Shown here: positions 23,670 to 35,416 of the stretch, piece after piece | Numbering within the stretch: position 1 is the stretch's first letter | Layout of the letters: each line of letters starts with the position of its first letter | Origin: Trichosphaerium sp. ATCC 40318 | Lineage: Eukaryota > Discosea > Flabellinia > Trichosidae | NCBI GenBank assembly: GCA_038496445.1 | Contig: JALMLS010000150.1 | Location: 1 to 64,000, forward strand | DNA: 64,000 nt | Direction of reading: 5' to 3' | The notes under the pieces: model-generated | The model's input: only the letters and a program-made list of their open reading frames with translations | Told to the model about the DNA's origin: nothing | The model's database searches: none | Translations under genes and position numbers: made by a program

Positions 23670-26600
23670 TTATATATAAACTACAAACGTACTTGTAGAA
23701 ATCTTTTTGAGCGTATCACTGTACTCTGTCCAATCGGAGTCCAAATCAAAAACACGAACAGCAGATATCATTCTTTTATTTCTCCTCAAAGCAAGTGTTT
23801 TAAGTGTTGCTGCCTCAGATGCTGATATCTGTCCAGTTCTCTTTAATTTGTTTATAGATAGCAACATCTTCGTTACATCATTCTTTGGCTTTTCAGTTGA
23901 AGGTTTCATATCTGCAAAACAAACAATTAGATAAACTTCATTCAATCAATTTGTAAAAAAAATAAGTACGTACTCATTGCAAACTCGATGAGTGTACTAT
24001 TAGGTACAGCTCTCAAATCATTGAACGGATGAGGGAGTGTCACAGATGACGTAGGAGATACGTTCGATTTTGTGTATGTTACATCAACGCCAGGAGCGTT
24101 ATAAGCGCTCAATGGTTTCGTTGGGGATACGTTTGATTTTGTGTAGTTTACCTTAGGAGAGAGTATCTTTCGTTTCTTTGGCACACCTTTGTAAGGATTA
24201 GGAGAGACGTTCTCTTTGCCAGCGAATTGTTTAAATGGTTCAGCAGATGGTGTAGGAGATGGTGTAGTGGAAAAAGAATCTCTTTGAGAAGGAGTAGGTT
24301 TTTTATGACCTTGATGTGGTTTTCTCTCTTCTTCAGCCTTGTGAACATATCGTTGTTGTTGTGATACTTGTGATAACCCAAATAGTTGCGGTACGTTATC
24401 TGTAGGTAAGAAATCTGATTTTGGCAATTCAGGAAAGTCTCCAGTATCACTAATATGTGGGAATACAGCATTACTAGAGATCAATGATTCCCGTATTTTA
24501 TCCTAAAACGCAAAAAAAGTTAGTTCGTTTGACAAGTCAATATTCTTCTTTGTTTTTAGTTGTTAGGCTTTATTAACGTACCCAAAGGTATTTGTCTGTG
24601 TAGCTAGGTAAACCAAGTGTGGAATCACCGTTATTAGGGAATCCAAAGCACCTGTTTAACATTGAAATCACATAGAAAGCAGGTGTTTGGTTCAAGTTAT
24701 TGGTAGCATTTATGTCCAGCATTCCATTGTACGCCTTGTCATTTTCATAATTGAACGCTTTGTTCTTAGAAGCAGCCGCTAAGAGCGTCTTGGTTGCTGA
24801 TAAAGACGCATAGCGAGTAGCATAGTGCAGCGCATTTTGACCCAAAGTGTCACATTTGGTAATATCCACTTTTTGCAATAGCAAGCGCAGAGACTTTTTA
24901 TCATCCAGAGCGCTCGCTATATGGATAGGCCACACTCCTGACTTGCACACCTCGTCAACCTTGAAGCTGTCTTTCCATTCCTCAATACCACGACCAGCTA
25001 CACCAGATAGAAGAGGCTGAGCGCTCTTAAAAATGATTAGATTCAACATGTGCAATTGATATCGTACTCTGTAAGTAGACTTGAAGGCAACTCTTGTGGC
25101 TTTCTTTTTAAGTTGTACAGGTTTTACAGCGGTTGGCATTATCCTAGAGTACTCATTAAATATCTATTATTCAATCTAATTAGTAACAAAAAACGTACCT
25201 GTGTAGCAATGCACATAATTCATGGACAGCAGAACGATGTCCACGATCAGCAGCTATCTTGATGAGACCATTTATTTTAGTAACATTCAACTCCATAGCT
25301 TCACCAAGTCTTCTCACACATTCAGCGGAACCATTCATGCATGCCAATGTTATTGGTGTGCGTGATAGTTTATCCAGAACAGCAAAATCTACAAGAAAAA
25401 GTCAAACAACAACAAAAGAAAAAACCATCAAATTACCTGTCCTAGTATCATCCAACAAAGCCTTTAGCGCTTCAGCGTTGCCATAGTATGCTGCTACATG
25501 AGTAGGTGTCCATCTTTGATGACATGCTTGGATGTTAGGATCGGCTCTGTTCTGCAACAAGAAGTCCACAGCACGACCGTTTCCGTTGTACGCAGCGAAA
25601 TGTGTTGCACTTAAAAAAAAAGAGTTAGAAGGCTGTGGAAAAGAAATTATTATGCCAAACGTACGAAAACCCAGTGCGTGCTTCAACAAAATTAACGTCC
25701 GCTTGCTTGTCAACAAGTAATCGAACACATTCAAGGTGACCATTTACAACAGCATGATGAAGTGGTGTACGGTTAGTGTAGATATCTGGTTTGTTAACAT
25801 CACAGTTCCTTTCCTTACGAAGTACTTTCGCCAACAACACGTGGTCGCCCATGAAGGCTGCATTAGCGATTACCTGAGAATGTGATTTAACAATAAAAGA
25901 ACATCAAACAATAGTGCGTTGGCGTACTTGTTCAACTTGTTCAGAAACGTAAGCTTGTTGGAACCAATCTTGTGATGATAGTTCATCAAACTCAACTTGT
26001 TCTGGTCGCTCTGTAAGCCACTTAAGAGGTCCTTCAACATAATCAATGCTCTTGGCAGGAGCTGATCCTTCCTCTTGCTTCTGTAGAGCTTCTTCTGGCC
26101 ATTCTTCTTTAGTCTCTTCTGTAACCCAACTAGATTTACCAGTCATGATGTTCTACAACTTGTAAGCGAAATACATTCAATCTTCTGGTCTAGGCATACC
26201 TCAATACCGTAAAATATGACATGTTTAGCTGGTTCCATTCGTTCTAGCAAACCAAAGTATTGTTGTTTGTCTCTGTATTCGAGTTGCTCAATGATCTGTT
26301 TAGTGTACCTGTTTGTTGTTTGTTAGACAGCGCAACAGCAGGTATTCGACTTACCATTGTGGTCCCCAAGGTACGTAAAGGTTAGAGTAGTCACCAGCTG
26401 GGTCATAAGGTGCATCGTCTTCATCCTCTGTATCGAGAGCTTCAAAGATTGATGCTCCTTTTTTCTCAATTTCGATAGCATTGTATTCATTGATTTTATC
26501 TTGTGAGAATTCATCAACGCTGTAGACTTTAAACATATTATCTGCCGGTTTCCAAACAAGCTCTTTGGTCCCTGTGATTGCCTCACGCTCATATCTTAGG

Positions 26601-29600
26601 AGTCTAGCAAGACCACGACATCCCTTTTGAGAGGCTACGTAGACATCAGGATTTACTAGGTGTCTATCAAATCCTGGGCAGGCAACAGCAAAACCACTAA
26701 ACAAAATGAGACAAAAAGTTCGTAGTCTCACAAGGCGTCTTACCGTTTAGCGTATTTGTAAAGACGAGCTTCGTATGTAGCACTACGCCTTGACATATCA
26801 ATTAAATTATAACGCTTTGTGATTGCACGTCTTGCACGTGGCAAAGCAAATACTTTTTGACCAGTAAAAGCAACTAGGTAGGTGTTAATAGTGGCACGTG
26901 TTGTGATAAAACAAAAGAATGGTACCTCCACAACAATCAATATCAAATCCAGTAAGAACCTCAGCAGGTGAGGAGAATAATCGCAAAGATACTTTTACGT
27001 TGCGAACAGGATATGTGCCAATAATTATAGCAGAACGCGCTGTACGAATAATTTCGCATGAAGCGTTTGTGTTTGATTGAATAGTGAAATAAATGTGCTT
27101 CAACTAGAAACAAGGTGTGAGCTAACAAGCACAACTATGAACACTTTTCGTACCTTATCTGTGGCCTCCTCTTCGGTAAGCCCATACAAGTATAGATCAA
27201 TGTCCGAATCAGCAAATCCTTTCTTAGCGCCAAGAAGAGATCCTAGAACGGAACCTCCAGCTCCAATAACGTTTTCCCAGTTGAGACCTTCAAGAACACC
27301 TTTGCTGAACTCTTCAAAGTTATCTTTGAAGTTACTCAGTTTAGGTACAATAGCAAGCTGGGAGTCAGGTACACGACGCATGGTTTGTAGTAGTTTTGGG
27401 ATATTCAACTATCAAAAGGTTAAGACCAAAGATTTTCTTATAATTGTGAATCTTACCTCATCCTTGCTTTCTTCTGCGAATTCGAATGACTCTACGTTTT
27501 CATAGACGTTGAGGCACGATGTGAATGGATCAGATAGTTTAAAGTGCTTCTTGTCTTTTAAAAATAACTCACGAAGTTGATCTTAAGAAAAAGTAAGAAA
27601 AAATAGAGCAGAGCGTAATGAAACAAACTATGTACCTTCTTGTCGTTTAAGTTTAGCATTAGCTTCACCGATAACTTTTGAAATACTCGATCCATAGCTT
27701 CCAGTAGCCTTTAGGAATGCCTTTGAAGTACCCCAATCGTTTTTGGAAGAACCAGAAACCGATGAAGATAAATTGAGCATAGAAGAGGTTAAGCTATCTG
27801 CTTAAACAGTTAAATAAGAAGAGCGTCACTTGTGTATGGCGTACCAGATAGTCTGCCAAACTTCATTCTCTTTGGCTCTTGATCAAGGCTAGATTTGAGT
27901 GTGTAGTTCTTATCTTTTGTGCTAGCAGTCAAAGGTATGTTGTCATCATCGTCTTTTGTTCTCTTTCCAAGGATGGATAATTTGGAAGGCTGCAAAATGC
28001 TGTTTGATAGCAGTGACTTCTTAGGTGTGGAAGTGTATTTTGAGGTAGTGTATGACTTTTTCTTGTATGAACTTGCCCATGATGGTTTCGAAGGTGGTTG
28101 TGGCTCCGGTTTTTTAAACACTAAATTAGAGTAAGAAACAGATATCTTTTGCACTGAGGTTATTAATACCTGAAGCTTCAGCGTTGGCATCTTCCAAAGG
28201 CATAGAAAGCATTGCACGCTCAGCTGCCATTACAGGTGCCTTAACATCAGGAACTCTATCGTGTGCTGTATCGCCAGTTGCTGTAAATTCAACAAGGTAC
28301 TGTTGACATTGTTGCTTTGTATCAAAGATAACATATTCCTCATCTTTGAAGTCAGAACTAGGGTCCATGGATTTGCTAAAGAATGCCTTGTTAGCATAAA
28401 GTAATGAATGAACCAGATGTCGGTACCTGACACCGTGAACACTGTGGAATCCAGAAGGAGCGTCAGTGAGGCCATAGGTTACCTTGGTGTAATCTTTTAC
28501 TGTACCAAGTGACACGAGACACATAAGCGCCATACGTGTTCCTTTACCACCACAAGTGGTGTATTGTGCTGAAGTGGAGATAGAGTCACCAAAGTAAATA
28601 CCATTACCTAAGAGGCCTCCATCTGTTCTTTTTCCGCCCATAGAAACAACAACCTTTGGCATGAGAACACCACGAGATAAGAGACCGACGAAATTACTCA
28701 ATCGAGAACCGTGGTACAATAATCGTTGGTTATGCATGTTTCCAGCGAACTGAAGGCGCTCTCCATGGCGATCCAAAGAGTAAATATTTTTGATGCTGTA
28801 CTCCTTGGAATCTTCATCTACAACAGAACCGAGAACAGTAGCTCGCATGCGCTTAAACTCCTCACTATCTTGTGCTAGTGATACTATATCCGTCTTGAGC
28901 GCTTTGTATTGCATACCAATTGCGCTAGAAGCGCCAACAGATGTGCTAACCTGTGAAGCAAGTTAATTGAATTCGTCATGTTTTCAATGGCACTTACATT
29001 AAGCATATCTTTCATCAATTGCAACATTTCTTGTTTCTCCTCAAATAATCTCATTGAATTAATGACAGAGTCACGAATGGCATCACGTGAGCGGCCAATT
29101 TGGTGAGGGATGATAGTGTAAAAGTGGTTTGACAACTCTTCCATACTGGACTTAACATGTGATCCAGATTTACCGCTCTTGAAAACGTCATACAACTCTT
29201 GCAGAATCCCTTCACCCTACACGTGCAAACATTAGCTTTATCGTACATTTAAGTACTAAACAAATTAATGTACCTTCTTAATTTGTTTTAGGGTTACAAC
29301 ACCGAGAGGTGTTTCAATGCCCTTTGCTGTGATTTTGATTTTACCCAAAGTGGTTGACAACGCCTTTTTGGCTTCTGTGTAGATATACGACGTTAAATCC
29401 TCAACTTCAGGTGTGACCTTTACAGGCTCAGATAGAGAAAATGCAACCTCTGGTGGTGGCTCCTCGCTTCCAAGAGATTTGAGCTATAGGGAAAAGGTTT
29501 AGTTGAAAACTGTAACAATTGTTTCTAGTAACTTACTTTCTCGGAACCAATGTTACTGGCAACAAGATCAACTCTTCTATATCCCTTCTTTCCTGTTTTT

Positions 29601-30845
29601 TCAATGATTACAGACGCATACAGATTCTAAGTAAGTGTAAGAATGTATTTTGAACAAAACGTGTTAAAAAGAAACGAAAAGAGAGACCAAAAGTCAGGAC
29701 GTACTTTAGCATGGGCGAGGGAAGTGCAATATCTGTTTTCCTTTCTGCCAGCCTCTGGGTTTTTTATCAAATCTCCAGTACGACCATAATGCGTGAACAA
29801 ACGGTACACTTTATTAGCACCCTTCAAAGCAGCATGTAGTTCGATGCAGTAGTATTTGTTCATGTTATTCTTAACATCTGTCCACTAAAACAAGATTGAT
29901 CTCAGTTAGACAAACACTCACAGCTGCAGTTTTGTCGTACCTGTAATACATCGTAGTACAAAATATCAAAATCCTTTGGGAATGGCTGCTCGCTAGGTGA
30001 GCCAACACGGATAGCCTTCACCTTTTTTACTGGACCAGACAACGTGGATGGTCCTGGAGTGATAGCACCTCCCATGGCTAATTTGGAGCCTAAAACAAGC
30101 TAATAAGAAACTGCAGGATTGATAATGTTAATTTATCTTTACCTTCGCCTCCAGAGTGCTGTTGTGCGTGTTCTTTTTGCATTTCTAAGCGCTTTTTTTG
30201 TTTTTCTTGTTCCTTTTTAAGACGCTCTTCCTCTGCTCGTTTTTTTGCTTCAATCACTTGAAGTTGCTCCTCTGTAATAAATTCCCGATCGTAGGAGAAG
30301 TATTCAGCTTTCTAAACCGATTATTTAGTACAAAAGTTCTTTCTGAAATGCTCGGCACGTGGGCGGTAAAGAAGCTGTTTTTAGTACACAAAAAAATTTG
30401 AATACTCAAAAGTGGCCTGTTTTTGTCGTACTTTAGGTGTAGAGACGTCTTTTGAAAGTAAAAAGCCCGCTTCTTCTGCTTTTGTTTGAAGTTGAATAGA
30501 AGCGTTGATGAATCCTTCAGATACTACCTTTACGCCATACTTGAGCGCAGACTTGACTTTGTAGTTGTCAGCCTGTACAAGTTTTTGTGTCGTTACCAGG
30601 TGAGTTGTCTTATTCGGTGTCAGTGATCAATACGTAAGCTGAGCGGTTTTTTTTCGTTTTAAATGTTTTAGAGGAAAAGTAAATTGGCGGTTGTGTAAAT
30701 TGCCGTGGTGTAGTCGCACTTTGCTGGTTATCAAGAAGGAAGGTTTGCCGCCATATTCTTTGATCCTCTTAAGAAAGTCGGCTGGATTTATAGATAGGCC
30801 ACTTGTAGCAGCGATAATCAAACCCGCAAGCGGTTTATCAGTCAT
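23670..30845 (-). CDS. Giant PARP protein: BRCT-WGR-PARP with NTase-like domain and ankyrin repeats
   Basis: Starts at ATG 30845 with a BRCT domain (LIIAATSGLSINPADFLKRI, YGVKVVSEGFINASI). Next come a Lys/Glu-rich coiled coil, a WGR domain (YYCIELHAALKGANKVYRLF, HYGRTGDL; about 29960-29580), the PARP regulatory helical domain (29460-28890) and the catalytic domain (28890-28310) with an intact H-Y-E triad: LLYHGSRLSNFVGLLSRG, GNGIYFGDS and DEEYVIFD. This should transfer ADP-ribose chains, probably in the nucleus after DNA damage. A Ser-rich linker (28130-27660) leads to a polymerase-beta-type nucleotidyltransferase-like domain (27330-26650): GAGGSVLGSLLG, SDIDLYLYG, FDIDCCG, RRSATYEARLYKYAKR. 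Ankyrin repeats follow (25850-24640: TPLHHAVVNGHLECVRLL, TPTHVAAYYGNAEALKALL, QNALHYATRYAS), then a Ser/Thr/Pro tail. Exons join in phase across all junctions checked; roughly 1,900 residues. Whether one transcript covers everything is inference. Confidence 0.85.
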
Positions 30846-30962
30846 TGCGTGAGCTGTTTGAAGCGTTTCCAAGCAAATAAAAAAATGTTTAATTTGGTTT
30901 AGCCAACAACACAAGACTATCTCTGACCGTTCGACAAACGCTTGTCATTTATTCTGTAACTG
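30846..30962. promoter_or_regulatory. Short divergent promoter, PARP / TTLL
   Basis: Only 117 bp separates the ATGs of the PARP gene (minus) and the tubulin-ligase-like gene (plus), so core promoters and leaders must be shared or overlapping. No known factor site is obvious. Confidence 0.4.
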
Positions 30963-33213
30963 ATGGAACTCGCCAAAAGTCAAGTACGTAAACGCGTACA
31001 GCAACGCACATACTTACGTGATTGCTTAAGGAAGAACGCGAGAAAGCGCAGTTTGAATTGGTTTTACACCCTGATATAGTACCTGGCGTTGAGGATAAGT
31101 TCTTGACAGACGAGCTTGAATGCCACAACACGAAGGTAACGCAATTAGACATTTTTGGATGAATTAGGACGTACTAATTGCTTCTAGGATACGGTGTGTA
31201 CATGTCATTTGCAGTCTTGGCGCCAGAAGCATCCAGACACATTGCTGTTTTTTAGCGATCAAAAAAGGTTTGGCATGTATTTGAGACAAGCTCTACTTCC
31301 ACACGGCTGGGCTCAGGCAAGTATTACATCCATGCTTACAAAAAGAAATGAAGTCAATTTGTTAGCGAAAACGCTGACGTACATGAACCAATTTAAGCGC
31401 AATATCGACGATAACCGCTTTTTATTCAAAATCTGTTTCAAGAAAAAAACAAGCTAACACATTCTAGCTATACTACTGCAGGGAATCGCGCCTACGTTCT
31501 GCTAATAATGAAACAAAATGCTTGAATCTTGCTCGAGCACGCCTTTTTGTCAGTAGACTTTTATGTTAGTGAATAATTTTTCTCAATTTCCTTCCAGGAG
31601 AGCGTAGTTGATACAATCAATCTTTTTTGGCTTAAAAAGAGAACTGTCATCCCTGTTCAGGTACGAGGCTTTTGTCGCACTTCATCTTCATAAAGAAATG
31701 AAGTGTCAGGTACTGACATTATTGTAAAGAAGCTAAGACCATTACAACAACTATTAAATCACATTCCGTCGGAATATCATCTGTGTAACAAAGGTAGGCA
31801 ATAGAAAAATCCAAACTAATTTTTTGACACCATAGTTTTCTTTGCTGACTTTATTTTCTCTCAGCGTACTTGGGAAATAATGCACAAGAATTTATGCATA
31901 AGTACCCTCTTATATCAAAAGTAGGACGTTTCGTACCAGGTTTCGTGTCAATCATGATTTAATTCGATATTTCAAATAGCAATATGATTTTTGTATTCAA
32001 TTTTTTTCTCACTTGTGACGTTAGAAACCTACGATTTATCAAAACCAGAACAGTTTACAAAACTAAAAAAAGATATGGAAAAAGGAGATACACAATTTAT
32101 AGTAAAACCTTCAAGGTTGTCACGTGAGTACCTTTTTTCCGTCAACAGAAGCAAACTTCGAAGAAAAATAAGCAGTACTGAAAGATTCGCTGATTATTCT
32201 TAAGGTGGCCGTGGTATATTTGTTGCATCTAATGAAGATGCTCTTTATAAAGGACTCAAACTACCAAAGGGCGAAACAAAGCATGACGAATATATTGCTC
32301 AACGTTATGTGCAGAATTTGTTGTTATACAAAGGAAGAAAATTTGATGTCAGAACATACTTGTTTATTGCAAGCTGCAAGCCATGGTATTTATCTCATAA
32401 TTCTAGCATATCATCCTAACAATGCGTCTAAAGGGTGGTACTATTCCATGAAGGTTACATACGTGTTAATATAGAAGAGTTTGAAGAAGATGATTTTGAC
32501 AACAAATACAAGCATATTTCTAACGTTACTGCCCAAAAGTGCGTCCAAGTGAATGTATGTAAAATCTAACTGTGACTATCCAGAGATCATCCATCTTTCA
32601 AAAATCAATATCTGGACACTAAAATATCATTTGATGATTTGCAAGCACATTTATTGGAGTCTGGACAGGTGGACGATCCAAATTTTATAAAAAATGTTTT
32701 AGGTACCTTGGGATTTGACATAAACACATTACAGTGACTACTTCTTCTACGGGCTTATAACTATTTAGAACCAAAATTGATGTATGTCACAAAGCTAGCG
32801 TTCAAGAGTGTACAGTTCAAGATGGCAAGATTACAGACATGCTTTGCTTTTGTTGGTACGAAACAAAACTTCTTCGTTTTTTGCAAGATATAATTTAAAG
32901 ATTACAATGTTCCGAGTGTTAACAAATATGTGCTTACTTTTAGGAACTGATTTTCTTTTGGATAAATCAATGAAACCGTGGTTGATAGAATTCAGTAAAA
33001 GTCCTAGTGCTCACGACTCATTTAAAGAACCAGGTAAGCTCTCTCTTTTTTTTTTGATTAATGAAGGCTCAAAATCTGTTTTTAGGAAGATTGATGCCTG
33101 GTCTTGTAAAAGAGCTAGCGAATATTTTAGTAGAGATAAGAGAAAGGAAGATTGCTGGAGAAAAGGATTTCAGTGAGTTAAAGTCATTAAAGGACTTTAA
33201 ACGAATCATGTAA
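30963..33213 (+). CDS. Tubulin-tyrosine-ligase-like (TTLL) amino-acid ligase
   Basis: ATP-grasp enzyme that adds tyrosine, glutamate or glycine to tubulin or other proteins. Exon 1 (MELAKSQ, 30963-30983) splices in phase to EEREKAQFELVLHPDIV. Diagnostic TTL motifs follow: FIVKPSRLSRGRGIFVASN (the nucleotide-binding lysine and Gly-rich loop, rebuilt across a short intron near 32126-32205), YIAQRYVQNLLLYKGRKFDVRTYL, HEGYIRVN, CFCWTDFLLDKSMKPWLIEFSKSP (metal-binding D and E/N region). The stop is TAA 33211-33213. About ten short introns. The ligated amino acid cannot be decided here. TTLL enzymes usually mark cytoplasmic or axonemal microtubules. Confidence 0.87.
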
Positions 33214-34108
33214 CATATGCCATAAAAAAACGAATTTGCAAATTTTTTTTAAGTACTTATAATACCTTTTTCTTTGCCTTCTTATGCTTAAGATAATACA
33301 CCATTATCATACAATCTCTTATACTCCTTCCATAAACAAAAAACAGTTCGTGAAGTTGACCATACACCGAATAAAGCACGTGTCATGTGTGCTTAAACAA
33401 GTACTGGAGTAGAGCAAAGAAGGAAAAAACCAACTGCAGGAAAGTAAAGTGTACTATTTACATGCAACAGACTTTTTTGATAGCTTCAGTAAAAAAAGAT
33501 TAATTTTAGTACTGCTGAGACTAATGTGTGACTCTGAGACTGTAATATGATTACTCTAACTTAACACATGTCAATACCTTAATAAACAGTTAATTACAAT
33601 AGTCTACGTCGTCTTAACCTTACAGTATGAACTCCTACCAACGTTTTGATGCCTTTGTCTGTCACTTCAGTACAGTTGAGATCCTTATGACATGAAGGCT
33701 GGGGATGTGTACACTTTTCATGCACTATTGTTTGGCTCCAGACACTAACAAATAGAGATAATAGTTAAGGTACAGAATCAATGGGACATAGGATAGTGCA
33801 TACATAAAAGCAGAAAAAACTCGCCTGGGGAGAGCGTATACAACACAAAATAATTTTGGTACACCAAGACATTCCTAAAACCAAAGGCACCTGAAGTAAG
33901 TATACAAGTTTAGGAATGACTACTCAATGTTTATAGCAGTCATCAATACCACGTTACATTACAAGCATAGTGTCACCTTGGCGGATGATATTTGTATTAC
34001 ATTAAAAACGGAATTACAAAAAAAACTTGTGCAGCATTTTTTTCTGGAACTTTACGTGTTACATGCAACAGAGATTTTTTTGATAGCTTCTGTCATTTTG
34101 TTACATGA
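33214..34108. other. Gene-poor stretch with decayed repeat sequence
   Basis: No intact gene. It holds a remnant of the neighbouring LRR gene (33627-33686) and short sequences near 33461-33522 that recur at 34060-34090 and 34268-34282, showing local duplication and decay. The rest is featureless AT-rich sequence. Confidence 0.5.
33627..33686 (-). pseudogene. Single LRR unit remnant
   Basis: Reads as one 23-residue LRR unit on the minus strand (LNCTEVTDKGIKTLVGVH), clearly derived from the array in the 34109-35029 gene but isolated by decayed sequence. Likely a deletion relic of a once longer array. Confidence 0.65.
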
Positions 34109-35029
34109 TTATTTCATAATCTCCAGCCAATGGTTATTGTCTTTTTCTGTCAGATAAATTTTATGAACCCCTGTTAACGCTTTGATGCCTTTGTCTGTCA
34201 CTTCAGTATAAAAAAGATTAATTGTATGAACTCCAACCAATGCTTCGATACCTTTGTCTGTTACTCTAGTACTGCTGAGACAAATTGTATGAACTCCAGC
34301 CAACGCTTTGATGCCTTTGTCTGTCACTTTAGTACAACCAAGATCAATTGTATGAACTCCAGCCAGTGCTTTGATGCCTTTATCTGTCACATCAGTATAG
34401 TTGAGATTAATTGTATGAACTCCAGCCAATGCTTTGATGCCTTTATCTGTCACTTGAGTATAGGTGAGATTAATTGTATGAACTCCAGCCAATGCTTTGA
34501 TGCCTTTATCTGTCACTCGAGTACAACTAAGATCAATTTTATGAACTCCAGCCAATGCTTTGATGCCTTTATCAGTTACACTAGCAGTACCACTGAGATT
34601 AATTGTATGAACTCCAGCCAACGCTTTGATGCCTTTATTTGTCACTTGAGTATAGGTGAGATTAATTGTATGTACTCCAGCAAGTGCTTTGATAAAGCTT
34701 TCACTCACGTTCTTATAAATACTATGAACAGAAAAAGCTTGTTGAATGTATGTTTTAAAGTCATACCCTGTCATCTCATAATAAATATCAACTTGGCATG
34801 TGTTTAAATGAAAAGGAAACTGTTGTTGATGATAATCTTTGAGCTGTTTCTTGTTTTCGATTGTAATGACTATCTTGGGTGTGTAACCCAAATAATCTTT
34901 TACTATACACGAAAATACAGAACATACTACCCTCATGTAGGGTAAGTACACGCCAGGAATAAAATTAAGGATAACAGCCCATATTTCGGTCGGTATTTGA
35001 TCAATTATCCCAGTAGTGCGTGTTTCCAT
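34109..35029 (-). CDS. F-box-like LRR protein with near-identical 23-residue repeats
   Basis: Intronless 306-residue frame from ATG 35029. The N-terminus has an F-box-like helix (IPTEIWAVILNFIPGVYLPY), then about nine leucine-rich units of the form TDKGIKALAGVHTINLxxTxV. Repeats are so alike at DNA level (about 69 nt each, 34150-34690) that the array must have expanded recently or been homogenised. F-box/LRR proteins typically recruit targets to SCF ubiquitin ligases. The unit style (GIKALAGVHTINL) and the absence of introns, unlike neighbouring genes, recall repeat proteins of giant viruses and some algae, hinting at transfer; this is inference. The C-terminal end (KDNNHWLEIMK) is unrelated to the repeats. 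Confidence 0.82.
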   Translation of the reverse strand: METRTTGIIDQIPTEIWAVILNFIPGVYLPYMRVVCSVFSCIVKDYLGYTPKIVITIENKKQLKDYHQQQFPFHLNTCQVDIYYEMTGYDFKTYIQQAFSVHSIYKNVSESFIKALAGVHTINLTYTQVTNKGIKALAGVHTINLSGTASVTDKGIKALAGVHKIDLSCTRVTDKGIKALAGVHTINLTYTQVTDKGIKALAGVHTINLNYTDVTDKGIKALAGVHTIDLGCTKVTDKGIKALAGVHTICLSSTRVTDKGIEALVGVHTINLFYTEVTDKGIKALTGVHKIYLTEKDNNHWLEIMK

Positions 35030-35416
35030 TGTCTTTATTTATTAAAATCACGTTTTATAAAACCTAGGAGGTTTATATCCAAGGAGTACGGAAGAGGCGC
35101 GGTTATCTTATTTATTCCCCTGAGATAGTGATCTCCGGGCGGTGTACAATACAAGGGAATCACACTCCGTGAACTTGGAGGTGTTAAATTTTTACTCTTG
35201 CACTAGTCGAACTCTTGAAAGTTGCCTTATAGTCAATTGTTCGCTTAACATCACAGTGCGTTTGAGTAGTCTCATTCAACATTCTTTTATTTCTGACTAC
35301 TAACACAGAAGTTACAATTACGACGTCAAAAGGAGAGATGAAACATAACAAATTTAAAGTACAATTTATTTTTACTACCAACCGGCGAACAAGCCTTGAA
35401 AAAAATTAAGTTTGTG
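35030..35416. other. Intergenic, no gene seen
   Basis: Promoter side of the LRR gene and 3' flank of the filamin/PH gene. One short unusually GC-rich patch (35090-35170) has no recognised identity. Confidence 0.35.

Noticed and set aside
24148-24471. His/Leu-rich frame inside the PARP gene tail
   Set aside because: Shadow of the Ser/Thr/Pro-rich tail in another frame.
34226-34807. Plus-strand frame of Cys/Phe-rich repeats (NSSQCFDAFICH)
   Set aside because: It is the antisense shadow of the LRR repeats on the minus strand; the periodicity is inherited.
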